From: Bacteroides sp.
GTDB taxonomy: Bacteria > Bacteroidota > Bacteroidia > Bacteroidales > P3
Direction of reading: 5' to 3'
Length of the DNA: 64,000 nucleotides
Assembly: GCA_023662825.1 (NCBI GenBank)
Contig: JAMPIH010000002.1
Span: forward strand, 124,001-188,000
Part shown: positions 45,544 through 53,486 of the stretch, one piece after another
Numbering within the stretch: the stretch's first letter is position 1
Layout of the letters: every line of letters begins with the position of its first letter
The notes under the pieces: generated by a model
What the model was told of the DNA's origin: nothing
Databases searched by the model: none
Seen by the model: only the letters and a program-made list of their open reading frames with translations
Made by a program: the position numbers and the translations under genes

Positions 45544-47181
45544 CTAATTTATTTTCTCGGCATCGTCTAATCTTCTGAAAAGATGAGATAGGAGGCTTAG
45601 CATGTCAAGACAATCCTTTTCAGTAAACAAATCGCTTTCCTTTAGATCGACTATCTCTTCGTGGGCAAGAGGATTTCGGACACCAGCCATTATTCCCATG
45701 GATAAAAATCTTTGACCATCTTCAATATTGGCTTTTGTAGTATCTGAAAATTCATCTCCATTATTTCGTTTGTAGCGTAATGTTACAGATAGTTTCTCTT
45801 TTTCACGTCCGAACACATTACTCATTAAACTTTGCCCATCTAAGGTCTTTCCAGATTTAGTCTGGACATTTTTTTCATAACGCTTAATAGCTTCTTCTAC
45901 GGCTCTGTAAAAATCAGCTTGAGTATAGCCAGAGTAAGAGGCTTCCTGAACGGTTTTGTGTATATGCCTCCAATGGTAATTTGCATATTCAGGTACTATG
46001 GTATGGAGCAGAGAAACGACCTCGTTTTGTTTTTCATTGGATAATTCCGAATGTTCAACAACAGTATTAACAATACTTTCAATATTCGGTTTGACATTGT
46101 TGGGCAATTTACCATACCAATCTTTGATATCGATATTTGTTTTATTTGAAATCCGTTCTTGACGTTTGGTTTTTCGCTTATTTCTCCAATCTCTTTCTAT
46201 GGATGATATGAGTTGTCTTAGATGAGTCTGTAGTTCAGACGTGATAGGTAAATCCCAACTCAAAGATTGTCTGTCCGTGGATATTACATCATCCTCTAAT
46301 TCATCTACGAAGTCAACATCCAACCATCCTGTTAGGTATGAGTACCCATGACTGGATTCGCCTACTCCAAAAAATTCAGGAGCATTGACTAAACGGCCAT
46401 GGGCGAATAGCGTTATGCCTCTTAGACCAGGCTTTAATGGCTTTTCTGTGGCTATAATTTTCCCAATCACGTTATGGTTGCTTAGATATTCGTTAGGAAT
46501 ATCAGAGATTGGTATATCCCAGGTGATTTCTGCTGATAGATTGTTGTATTTTAGTTTATCATCAATCGACAATGCCTTGTCGTCATTATATGAGATATCA
46601 ACTTTGAAAGTGTTGTCAAATAGATTAAATAGTTTTGAAAGGCTAACGGCTAATCCTTCTTTATCAAAGCCTGATTTTCGTTTTAAATCAGATAATACAA
46701 TGGTAGTGCCGTGCTGTGATACATCACAATCTGAAATTTCGAATTTCGGTTCATATTCAGTCTTGTGAGTATGCATTAACTCTTTCCAGCTTAAAGTGAA
46801 GTCTACGCATTTACCATTTTTATAGGTTTTAATTCTGATAGTATCACCTATTCCAAAAAATGCCAATTTCCCAAGCCCCTTGCGTCCTGTGACTTTTCTT
46901 AATCTGTTTGGACTCATTCCTTTGTCATCGGATCTTCGTTTTCTTCCTATCCGTAGGAAGTTGGTGTTTATTTCATCAAAAGACATTCCAACACCATCGT
47001 CAGTAACAAGAATCCGCTTGTCGCCCTCCTTATCATATAGCTTTATATGAACATTCTGGGCTTCTGCATCGTATGCATTGGCGACCAGTTCTGCAATGGC
47101 ATTTGGTAAAACAGAATACATTTTAATCCCCAAATGTTCTATCGTATGGGGGTCGAAACTCATTATCAGTCTATTGTTCAT
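45544..47181 (-). CDS. GHKL (MORC/MutL-like) ATPase with C-terminal HEPN/Ymh-like domain
   Basis: This 545-aa protein begins with a GHKL ATPase fold: N-box ELVANAYDA at 31-39, DDGVGM at 61-66, GRKGLGKLA at 99-107. A transducer-like domain extends to about residue 340. After a basic linker (RDWRNKRKTKRQER) the helical C-terminal part has the pattern of the TIGR02391/Ymh family (FYRAVEEAIKRYEK, GKTLDGQSLMSNVFG) and ends with RNPLAHE (502-508), an R-N-x3-H HEPN-type motif. Such ATPases are known from restriction-modification operons as MutL/MORC-like proteins. Here it lies between an m5C methylase (11-nt overlap) and vsr. Confidence 0.8.
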   Translation of the reverse strand: MNNRLIMSFDPHTIEHLGIKMYSVLPNAIAELVANAYDAEAQNVHIKLYDKEGDKRILVTDDGVGMSFDEINTNFLRIGRKRRSDDKGMSPNRLRKVTGRKGLGKLAFFGIGDTIRIKTYKNGKCVDFTLSWKELMHTHKTEYEPKFEISDCDVSQHGTTIVLSDLKRKSGFDKEGLAVSLSKLFNLFDNTFKVDISYNDDKALSIDDKLKYNNLSAEITWDIPISDIPNEYLSNHNVIGKIIATEKPLKPGLRGITLFAHGRLVNAPEFFGVGESSHGYSYLTGWLDVDFVDELEDDVISTDRQSLSWDLPITSELQTHLRQLISSIERDWRNKRKTKRQERISNKTNIDIKDWYGKLPNNVKPNIESIVNTVVEHSELSNEKQNEVVSLLHTIVPEYANYHWRHIHKTVQEASYSGYTQADFYRAVEEAIKRYEKNVQTKSGKTLDGQSLMSNVFGREKEKLSVTLRYKRNNGDEFSDTTKANIEDGQRFLSMGIMAGVRNPLAHEEIVDLKESDLFTEKDCLDMLSLLSHLFRRLDDAEKIN

Positions 47182-48241
47182 TGTTCTGCCTTTCTAAATT
47201 TTTGATATATAACCCTAACCGCCGCGCGTATTCACACGGAACGGCATTGCCGATTAATTTTGCGGACGCAGCGATAGTTTTAGTCTTGAACACATAGGTT
47301 CGTGGAAAGGTTTGTAATGTGGCACCTTCTCTTATCGAAAGAGCCCGGTCTTCTTCGGGATGTCCAAACCGTCCGTTTGATATACTGAAAAACTTGGTCG
47401 TTATGGTTGGGGCGGGTTTATCCCACCACATACGGCCAAAAGTATCTTTGAAACTATCGTCTTTGCCGATAAAACAACGTAGTTGTAGTTCAGGGTCATT
47501 GGCCCAATCAAGACGACACCCACCATCATGAGTGGTCTTGACAAGCCGTTTCAGGCAGATATCGCTTAGGCCAGCGGTCGAATGATTGAAGTCGGTTTTG
47601 TCTTTATCTCCAGCATTGATTTTGGCAAAACCATTGTTTACACCAATATAATCACGTAGAATCGCCTTTTTAGTGTCCTTAGGGGGGAGTTGCAAATTGT
47701 CAATGTCTAATCTGGTTGCAATGAGGGAGAAACGCTTGCGGGATTGAGGGACACCATAATATGCCATATCAACAACATCATATCTGATGTTGTTATATCC
47801 TAGCGCGCCTAAACGTCTCAGGAAGAATGGGAGAATACTGTTTTTGTTTGTCATAATACCCGGAACGTTTTCAACAAGAACAAATCCGGGATTATAGTAT
47901 TCGATAAAACGTGCGAAGTTTTTTAGTAAATCTTTGGACTTGTAAGATTTCTTCTTGTCGGAGTTGATGATGCTGTAATATTGGCAAGGACTGCATCCAA
48001 CCAAAATAAGGTCATCCTCATTCCGCTCAATACCGAATTCTCGTTCAAAGAAATTACTCCTCAAATGGCGTATGTCTGTATGGACAAATCTACTTTGGGG
48101 GTTATTGAATTCGTAAGTTTCTTTCGCGTCTTTATCGAAATCCACGCCGGCAATAACATCAATGCCCGCTTGACTCAAACCATGGGTCATACCACCACCG
48201 CCGCAAAAGAAGTCTATAGCCCTTGGCATAATTTTAAACAA
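47171..48241 (-). CDS. DNA cytosine-5 methyltransferase
   Basis: This 356-aa enzyme has motif I (IDFFCGGGG, 9-17), catalytic Cys86 in GCSPCQYYS, the ENVPG motif, QSRKRFSLI and the C-terminal IGNAVPCEYARRLG. It is the first gene of the long defence operon. Start is 48241 or the internal Met at 48229. It overlaps the ATPase gene by 11 nt, suggesting the two act together; m5C made by it would be guarded by Vsr. Confidence 0.9.
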   Translation of the reverse strand: MFKIMPRAIDFFCGGGGMTHGLSQAGIDVIAGVDFDKDAKETYEFNNPQSRFVHTDIRHLRSNFFEREFGIERNEDDLILVGCSPCQYYSIINSDKKKSYKSKDLLKNFARFIEYYNPGFVLVENVPGIMTNKNSILPFFLRRLGALGYNNIRYDVVDMAYYGVPQSRKRFSLIATRLDIDNLQLPPKDTKKAILRDYIGVNNGFAKINAGDKDKTDFNHSTAGLSDICLKRLVKTTHDGGCRLDWANDPELQLRCFIGKDDSFKDTFGRMWWDKPAPTITTKFFSISNGRFGHPEEDRALSIREGATLQTFPRTYVFKTKTIAASAKLIGNAVPCEYARRLGLYIKNLERQNNEQ

Positions 48242-48260
48242 TTAACAATGTCTCGCGTAA

Positions 48261-48268
48261 CAAATGTA
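48261..48268 (-). promoter_or_regulatory. Promoter -7 box of the defence operon
   Basis: The minus strand reads TACATTTG, an exact -7 consensus, 19 nt upstream of the first methyltransferase start. No clear -33 box is seen. The 122-bp gap to the next gene contains nothing else recognisable. Confidence 0.5.
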
Positions 48269-48363
48269 CAACTTTTTTAGTCGTTACTCTAAAACCAGAC
48301 CTTACTTCTTGCTAAGTGGCAGTATATTAAATGTCTGTTGCTATTGTCTGGCGTTCTCCTATC

Positions 48364-49053
48364 TTATGATTCTGTGTCTATTTTACTTGCTTGTCTTATC
48401 GCTTTTACAATGGTATCAAGGCTTTTTTGTATAGGCATATATTGACCATTGTTTATTACAAGACCTTTTTTTATTTCTTGTATTGATGCAACCAATTCAT
48501 TCTTTGGCAACATACTACCATCCATAATAAAATCGCTTATACAAAAAGAATCTTTAATATCATACTGGTCGCAATATCTTCCTATTATATTTAGTGGCTT
48601 ATCTTTATTGTTATCAATCCATTTATTGATAGAATCGTTGTTGAATACTTCGTTGCCTATCTGAATGGTTGCTAGGTTTGTATCGTTTATTCTGGATATA
48701 TAAAAGTATTTACTAACTCCAGCTTCTATGGCAATAGGCTTTTCTTGTAGCTTTTCATACACCTTTTTTATATCTGCAGAGTAATGGTTGTCAATAATTT
48801 CGCTGACTATGGAAAGTTTGATATTGTATGCTGTTTCTTTCCCAATATTGGAAATTTTCAATAAAAAGAGTCCATCATTAACAATAATGCTAAAATTCAA
48901 TCGTGCTCGATTATCTTCTTTCCATTGAGTTTTTATCACATTGAGTTGTTTTCTGTTTTGTATCAGTGAAATAGTTGCTGCCAACGCAGTTAAGGCCATA
49001 ATAATTGAACTGATAGCACTCCAATTAATTGTTGATAAACATATCGTTTCCAT
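48364..49053 (-). CDS. Membrane-anchored protein of unknown function
   Basis: This 229-aa AT-rich gene encodes one N-terminal transmembrane helix (about residues 9-30), a basic boundary (QNRKQLN) and a long soluble domain of mixed strands and helices (FLLKISNIGKETAYNIKLSI). Not recognised. Its N-terminal pattern INWSAI...LAATISL resembles that of the 243-aa protein at 51.3 kb (INWTAIGAIATSG). It could be a membrane-located effector or sensor of the defence region, but that is only context. Confidence 0.65.
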   Translation of the reverse strand: METICLSTINWSAISSIIMALTALAATISLIQNRKQLNVIKTQWKEDNRARLNFSIIVNDGLFLLKISNIGKETAYNIKLSIVSEIIDNHYSADIKKVYEKLQEKPIAIEAGVSKYFYISRINDTNLATIQIGNEVFNNDSINKWIDNNKDKPLNIIGRYCDQYDIKDSFCISDFIMDGSMLPKNELVASIQEIKKGLVINNGQYMPIQKSLDTIVKAIRQASKIDTES

Positions 49054-49195
49054 CGCCCTATTGTTGATTGTTTTCTTCTATGTGAATCATACAAAAATGT
49101 ATTCGCGATAAAGGTATAAAAAATCGAAGTTATCATCAAATAAGGTTGCTGTTAAAGGTTGCTATGAGAAGGTGCAAAGTATGTCGTAAACTTCG

Positions 49196-49203
49196 TACCT
49201 TTA
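49196..49203 (+). promoter_or_regulatory. Candidate promoter -7 box of the macro-domain gene
   Basis: TACCTTTA (7 of 8 to TAnnTTTG) ends 39 nt before the start codon. The rest of the 189-bp gap shows no gene. Confidence 0.35.
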
Positions 49204-49242
49204 CCCCACACAAAGCCCAATAAGCATAAAACCCACACCATT

Positions 49243-49758
49243 ATGCCCCTTCCGATCCGTCTCCTCCTCTCCGACATCACCGCGTTGAAGGTCGATGCCA
49301 TCGTAAATGCGGCCAATACCTCGCTTCTTGGGGGCGGGGGTGTGGATGGGGCTATCCATCGGGCGGCGGGTCGGGAATTGTTGGAAAAGTGCCGTACTTT
49401 GGGCGGTTGCGCTACGGGGCAGAGCAAGATCACGGAGGCTTACCGCTTGCCGTGCCGCAAGGTGATACATACGGTGGGGCCGGTATGGCGGGGCGGTTCG
49501 CACGGAGAAGCCCGGCTGTTGGCGTCCTGCTACGATACGGCCTTGCGCCTGGCTGCATCCCACGGACTTAAAAGTATCGCCTTTCCCTGCATCAGCATGG
49601 GTGTTTACGGGTATCCCCAGCGCGAGGCGGCGCAGATAGCATTGAACACCATCCGACACCATCTCGAAAGCGGCTTCTACACGGGAGAGGTCATCATCTG
49701 CTGCTTCCTTCAGGAAGACTACGCTATCTATAGAGAGTTGCTCTACGGAGTGGAGTAG
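49243..49758 (+). CDS. Macro-domain protein (O-acetyl-ADP-ribose deacetylase type)
   Basis: This 171-aa protein is a stand-alone macro domain of the YmdB/MacroD class. The conserved [20 protein letters not shown] and AIHRAAG stretch, the [12 protein letters not shown]-type loop ([12 protein letters not shown]) and the start [10 protein letters not shown] are all present. These enzymes remove ADP-ribose from proteins or hydrolyse O-acetyl-ADP-ribose. The gene is GC-rich and thus separates two AT-rich tracts. The end overlaps the convergent repeat-protein ORF by 16 nt. Confidence 0.92.
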   Translation: MPLPIRLLLSDITALKVDAIVNAANTSLLGGGGVDGAIHRAAGRELLEKCRTLGGCATGQSKITEAYRLPCRKVIHTVGPVWRGGSHGEARLLASCYDTALRLAASHGLKSIAFPCISMGVYGYPQREAAQIALNTIRHHLESGFYTGEVIICCFLQEDYAIYRELLYGVE

Positions 49759-49994
49759 GGGCAGAAGAGGATATTTCTCCAAATGTAACCCTTTCCAGTA
49801 TATTTTCGAAGGCTATTTTGGTGTGCCGAGTTGCTTCCGCCGCCCCTATACTCGCTGTTGTTCGGATTACATTGGTTGGCGTGATTGTCCAAATTTGCCT
49901 GATGGGCACTGTTGTTCGGATTACATTGGTTGGCGTAGGAATTCATCTGACTTTGTGTGTGCGTGTGTCCGGCCACACCTCCTTTTTTACTCAT
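49743..49994 (-). CDS. Small Asn-rich repeat protein
   Basis: This 83-aa ORF begins [16 protein letters not shown]. It holds two copies of ANQCNPNNS in related units ([19 protein letters not shown] and [18 protein letters not shown]), then SAHQNS. At the DNA level a 28-bp direct repeat (49855-49882 and 49909-49936, 54-bp period) underlies it. Short (H/Y)ANQ-x-NPNN-type repeat proteins recur in Bacteroidales genomes, but their function is unknown to me. The ORF may be real or only a repeat carrier. Confidence 0.5.
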   Translation of the reverse strand: MSKKGGVAGHTHTQSQMNSYANQCNPNNSAHQANLDNHANQCNPNNSEYRGGGSNSAHQNSLRKYTGKGYIWRNILFCPYSTP

Positions 49995-50442
49995 TGTTGC
50001 ATTGTCTTATGGTGTTTTTGATTGCGTATTTACGCATTTTTGTTCTACAACAATTACGTTATGATTACCAACTTGCCAAATTTTAATCCTCGTGTGGATG
50101 GGGAGGGCGTCAACAGCCAAGTGCAATTTTACAAAATAAGATTGTTATTCGAAAGCGAAACATTGTTCGGTCAGTGTCGGAAATGAGTCGGTTACACATT
50201 GTAACCGACTGCAAGAATTTCTTTCGCGGGTCTCACTCTGTGAAGGGGTGCATTGTTGTGGCACACAGGTTCCGCTTAATATCCCGCAGCCATCCGCTTG
50301 TTAAATATTATCGTACCTTTACAAGTTACGAAAAAAACAAAAACGAGATGCGACAAGACCAGGAATACACCATGCAAGACACCCAGACACCCCATTAAGC
50401 GAAGAAAGAAACGGGCAAAGAGGTTGTCTCATCAAATTTGAT
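49995..50442. other. 448-bp intergenic stretch without a clear gene
   Basis: Apart from the palindrome at 50186-50210, I see no convincing gene. A promoter-like TACCTTTA near 50313 is followed by ATG at 50348 opening only 16 codons (MRQDQEYTMQDTQTPH), which looks like the 5' end of a truncated gene. A GAGGTTGTCTCATCAAA stretch at 50420-50436 resembles ends of some insertion sequences, but no partner end or transposase was found. Confidence 0.4.
50186..50210. repeat. Palindromic element copy 1
   Basis: AGTCGGTTAC-acatt-GTAACCGACT forms a perfect 10-bp stem. The inner GTCGGTTAC-N5-GTAACCGAC recurs at 52048-52070 with similar flanks (GGAA.TG.G/A upstream, GnAnGnATTT downstream). The two copies bracket the two-gene cassette at 50.5-52.0 kb. 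Confidence 0.85.
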
Positions 50443-50450
50443 TAACTTTG
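50443..50450 (+). promoter_or_regulatory. Promoter -7 box of the unknown two-gene cassette
   Basis: TAACTTTG is an exact -7 consensus, 22 nt upstream of the start codon at 50473. A TTG at 50424-50426 gives a short 16-nt spacer. Confidence 0.5.
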
Positions 50451-50472
50451 GTAAGTGCTAAACTTTGACAAG

Positions 50473-51267
50473 ATGAAAAAAATTGAAAAGCAAGTCATCA
50501 TGGTGGCTTTAATGATTTTTCTCAGCCTACCAGCCATTGCAGGGCCTTTTGGAATAGATATGGGGATGAGTCTTAGTGAGGTGAAGCAGGTATGTAGAAC
50601 GGCTCCTGTTTGGATAAAAGATGATGTCTATGAGATAGTACCACCCAAAACTAATAATCAGTTTGAAACGTATTATGTTAGGATTGATTCCGATTATGGC
50701 GTGTATTGGCTTAAGGCGATAGGAAAGAATGTATACACAAATAAATACGGCGAAGAATTAAAAAGTGTTTTTGAACGTCTTGTCGAGAGTATAAAAAGAA
50801 CTTATGGTGATCGAGATTTGTATCAATTTAACAGCGTAAAAGAAAATAGTTTCTGGAAGAAAGATAAAGATTTTATGTATTCCTTGATGAATGGCGACCG
50901 TACCCTGGAGGCTCTTTGGACAAAAGAAGGTTTTTTAGCGGATTTGCGTAATGCCACTGAAGATATTGAGATTATGACAAGTCTTTTATTGGATTCTCTA
51001 TACCGCGGAATCCTTGTTGGCAATAATTGGAATGTTTATGAGTTAAGTGAAAACCAAAAAGACAGCATCAAACATAACAATCCGGAACTTGGGTTGGTGA
51101 TAAATGCTTTTGAAGAAAAAAAGAAAGGCATAAAAAGTCTACCGGAAGATATTTCCTGTATAGGCGTTTTTACTCACGCAATGACTACTGAAAAGGGCTA
51201 TGTCAGCTTGGAGTATTCTTTTTCAAATAGTGAGAATGTAAAAGAAAAGGAAGATTCAGTGTTCTAA
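50473..51267 (+). CDS. Exported protein of unknown function
   Basis: This 264-aa protein has a signal peptide (MKKIEKQVIMVALMIFLSLP, cleavage near AIAG). The mature start GPFGIDMGMSLSEVKQVC recalls small exported proteins that begin with a G-x-x-G-M-S helix, but I do not recognise the family. The rest is a mixed alpha/beta domain with many Lys and Glu. The start at 50473 is preferred over 50455 because of the signal peptide and the promoter box. It ends 5 nt before the next gene, on the same strand. Confidence 0.7.
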   Translation: MKKIEKQVIMVALMIFLSLPAIAGPFGIDMGMSLSEVKQVCRTAPVWIKDDVYEIVPPKTNNQFETYYVRIDSDYGVYWLKAIGKNVYTNKYGEELKSVFERLVESIKRTYGDRDLYQFNSVKENSFWKKDKDFMYSLMNGDRTLEALWTKEGFLADLRNATEDIEIMTSLLLDSLYRGILVGNNWNVYELSENQKDSIKHNNPELGLVINAFEEKKKGIKSLPEDISCIGVFTHAMTTEKGYVSLEYSFSNSENVKEKEDSVF

Positions 51268-51272
51268 TTGAT

Positions 51273-52004
51273 ATGCTTGGTTTTGTCGTGTTTGGATTGA
51301 TTATAATAAATTGGACGGCAATTGGGGCCATTGCCACTTCAGGTGCTGTTATTGTCGCGTTGTTTGCCAATTATCGAACGAACAAGAGCAATAAAAAGAA
51401 TCGAGAGTTACAGATTGCCTTATTGAGACAGCAAAGAGATCAGAAAAAATTGGATGAGATGGTACAGAATGTCATGAGGATTTGTAATAAAATACGTCCA
51501 TTAGATATCCTCTATTACTCATCAAAACTCAGAGATGGCACTTTTGCTGTGGATGATAGGCGGCACCTGGAACAATTGGCCGTAGAGGATGAAGATGAGG
51601 CAATCAATATATCCTTGCAGATGGCTGTTTTGAATAACCATGATTCAGCCAAGATGGTACTTGATAGTTTACTTGACCTGCGAAGGGATTATGGATTTTG
51701 GTCGAGAAGTGTATCTTGTCTATCTCAATATGGCTATTTTAAAAGTTCTGTCGAGATAGAAAATATGATACTATCCATCACAAATGAGATGATAAGCAAA
51801 TGCAAGGGAATGGGATGTGACGACAGTGATATCGCTGCTATATTGAGTGGCAGAAAAAAGCCCATCGATTGTGCTCTTAGTATTATGATACTATTTGAAA
51901 CAAAAATGGCGAAAAATATTCAGTGCAAAAAGGATATAGTAGAAAAGAATCTCATATCTTTTTTTAGGCAAGAGCAAAATAGAATTGATGCAATTGTTTC
52001 TTGA
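51273..52004 (+). CDS. Membrane-anchored coiled-coil protein of unknown function
   Basis: This 243-aa protein has an N-terminal transmembrane region (about residues 3-32), then a basic, coiled-coil-prone stretch (TNKSNKKNRELQIALLRQQR). A helical soluble domain follows. Not recognised. It is AT-rich and co-transcribed with the exported protein upstream. The N-terminal layout resembles the 229-aa protein at 48.4 kb. Confidence 0.68.
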   Translation: MLGFVVFGLIIINWTAIGAIATSGAVIVALFANYRTNKSNKKNRELQIALLRQQRDQKKLDEMVQNVMRICNKIRPLDILYYSSKLRDGTFAVDDRRHLEQLAVEDEDEAINISLQMAVLNNHDSAKMVLDSLLDLRRDYGFWSRSVSCLSQYGYFKSSVEIENMILSITNEMISKCKGMGCDDSDIAAILSGRKKPIDCALSIMILFETKMAKNIQCKKDIVEKNLISFFRQEQNRIDAIVS

Positions 52005-52047
52005 CGGTTCCTTGTTCCGATGTTTTACCTGTCGCAGGAATGGGTAA

Positions 52048-52070
52048 GTCGGTTACGTATTGTAACCGAC
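52048..52070. repeat. Palindromic element copy 2
   Basis: GTCGGTTAC-gtatt-GTAACCGAC is a perfect 9-bp stem identical to the copy at 50187-50209 and in the same orientation judged by the asymmetric N5 centre (ends in ATT in both). It starts 44 nt after the last cassette gene. Confidence 0.85.
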
Positions 52071-52164
52071 AGAAGGATTTAAAACAATACCGACCAAACC
52101 GTTTCGAGTGTGCCGGGACGCATGATCTACTATACGAAGTGAAATTTGAACTGAAATTATGCAA

Positions 52165-52212
52165 GAAAAAAAATAATTATGCTCCAAGAACATAATGTTT
52201 CCGGAGCATAAT
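52165..52212 (-). terminator. Rho-independent terminator of the HD-domain gene
   Basis: A perfect 10-bp stem ATTATGCTCC/GGAGCATAAT (52176-52185, 52203-52212) abuts the HD gene stop. On the minus strand it is followed by a T-rich tract (52165-52175). Confidence 0.88.
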
Positions 52213-52844
52213 CATCCTCCCGTCTCCTCCCCGAAAATCCTGCCGAACAAAGTACGGATCTGCGTTTCGTCGGCAATAATGCGGTGCAGTTCCTGGAGGC
52301 GGGTTGCGTTTTCGCTCCAGGGAATCCATATCTTTAGGTAGCCGTTCGGGCCGTATTTGTTTTCGAGGTGGTCGAGGGTGCGGCGGTAATGGCCCTCCTT
52401 GTCCAACTCGGGGTAGTGGGAGAAACCGTATTGCACGGTGCGGCGGATAATGGTCTCGGGGTCGATGAAGCGGTCGGCCTCGGCCACGATCAGGCCGTAG
52501 GGATTCCGGGGTCTCTCCCTGTTGGAGGCGCGGTGGTCGGCCACGGCTTCGCCCATCGTCTGGCGTTGTTCCTCCGTAAAATGCTGCTTCAGAAATTCAT
52601 CCGCCAAGAGGATTTTCTGCGAGTCGAGATGATGGTTCTCCCGTCCGTTCACCAGGCCTAAATCGTGGAAGGCGGCCACCACATACACCATATCGATGTT
52701 CAGCTCCGGCATCCTTTCGGCCAGTTTCAAACTCTGCTCCATCACCATGTGGGCGTGATCCTCGCGGTGCGCCTTGTCGAAACCGGCGTATTGCGGAATG
52801 ATATTCCGTTCCACGTAATCGGTCAACCGGGGGTTCAGTGTCAT
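52212..52844 (-). CDS. HD-domain metal-dependent phosphohydrolase
   Basis: This 210-aa protein has an HD-type metal site: His26/His30 (AHREDH), His60-Asp61 (AAFHDLG) and a later Asp in AEADRFID. The fold fits small HD hydrolases that act on nucleotides or phosphoesters; the substrate is unknown. A minus-strand -7-like box lies near 52874-52881. The gene returns to core-like GC content. Confidence 0.82.
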   Translation of the reverse strand: MTLNPRLTDYVERNIIPQYAGFDKAHREDHAHMVMEQSLKLAERMPELNIDMVYVVAAFHDLGLVNGRENHHLDSQKILLADEFLKQHFTEEQRQTMGEAVADHRASNRERPRNPYGLIVAEADRFIDPETIIRRTVQYGFSHYPELDKEGHYRRTLDHLENKYGPNGYLKIWIPWSENATRLQELHRIIADETQIRTLFGRIFGEETGG

Positions 52845-52940
52845 GACGTTTGGATATAAAAGCTTAAGGAACGTGAAGATAATTCAAAAATTCAATCCAT
52901 GGCAACTTATTTCGTAATTTTACGCTCTAGACTTAAAATC

Positions 52941-53417
52941 ATGAAAAAGAAACATTGGTTCCTGTTGGGGATATTGATTTTTGCAGTGCAAGGTGTCTTT
53001 GCACAGATTCCTTGCGGTATCGAGGATTCACTCCGAGCCTGTTCCACATTTCGGTTGACCTATGAGTCCGGCGGATACAGGATAACGGTCGCCAAGGAAG
53101 CCATTTCCATGCCGGAACCGGGTGGCTGTACGGTGGAGGCCGTGAGCGAACCCCTTCAAGAATCCGGAGTTTCCTGTGCAACCGAAGTGCTTCAGCTATT
53201 GTTTGTCATACTTGTACTTTTCCTGGTGGCGGTGAGGATAGCGTCTTATGTCGCCATAATCATCATGGCCAAACGGAGAAAGCGGAGTTCCATCGGCTGG
53301 CTTTTGGCGAGTTGTTTCCTTAAGCCGCTGTCCATATGGATTATCCTTTCCGCTATCGGTAGGAGGAATTCCAAAAAGACATCCGTAAAAAGTCCGGGCA
53401 AAGCATCGAAAAAATAG
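52941..53417 (+). CDS. Small exported membrane protein of unknown function
   Basis: This 158-aa protein has a signal peptide (MKKKHWFLLGILIFAVQGVF, cleavage after AQ). A short extracytoplasmic part with four Cys (CGIEDSLRAC, GGCTVE, VSCATE) follows, then a transmembrane helix (about 86-115) and a very basic C-terminal tail (RRNSKKTSVKSPGKASKK). Not recognised. The start at 52941 fits the signal peptide and a -7-like TAATTTTA at 52915-52922, rather than the longer frame from 52899. Confidence 0.6.
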   Translation: MKKKHWFLLGILIFAVQGVFAQIPCGIEDSLRACSTFRLTYESGGYRITVAKEAISMPEPGGCTVEAVSEPLQESGVSCATEVLQLLFVILVLFLVAVRIASYVAIIIMAKRRKRSSIGWLLASCFLKPLSIWIILSAIGRRNSKKTSVKSPGKASKK

Positions 53418-53486
53418 GCAGGGCTGGTCAAAATAAGACGCTGTCCCGAGGCCATTTTCGACAAGGTGGCCGTAACGGGTGTGTGA

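Noticed and set aside
38000-50186. 13-nt direct repeat GTGTCGGAAATGA at 38000-38012 and 50174-50186, flanking most of the AT-rich region, as possible att sites.
   Set aside because: With 64 kb of sequence roughly 30 chance pairs of 13-mers are expected, and no integrase for it lies between the copies. Position alone is not enough.
50174-50398. 74-codon plus-strand ORF across the palindrome.
   Set aside because: It runs through the inverted repeat, has no promoter or ribosome site, and its composition does not look protein-like at the start.
50420-50436. Insertion-sequence end (GAGGTTGTCTCATCAAA).
   Set aside because: No matching inverted end, no transposase and no target duplication were found.
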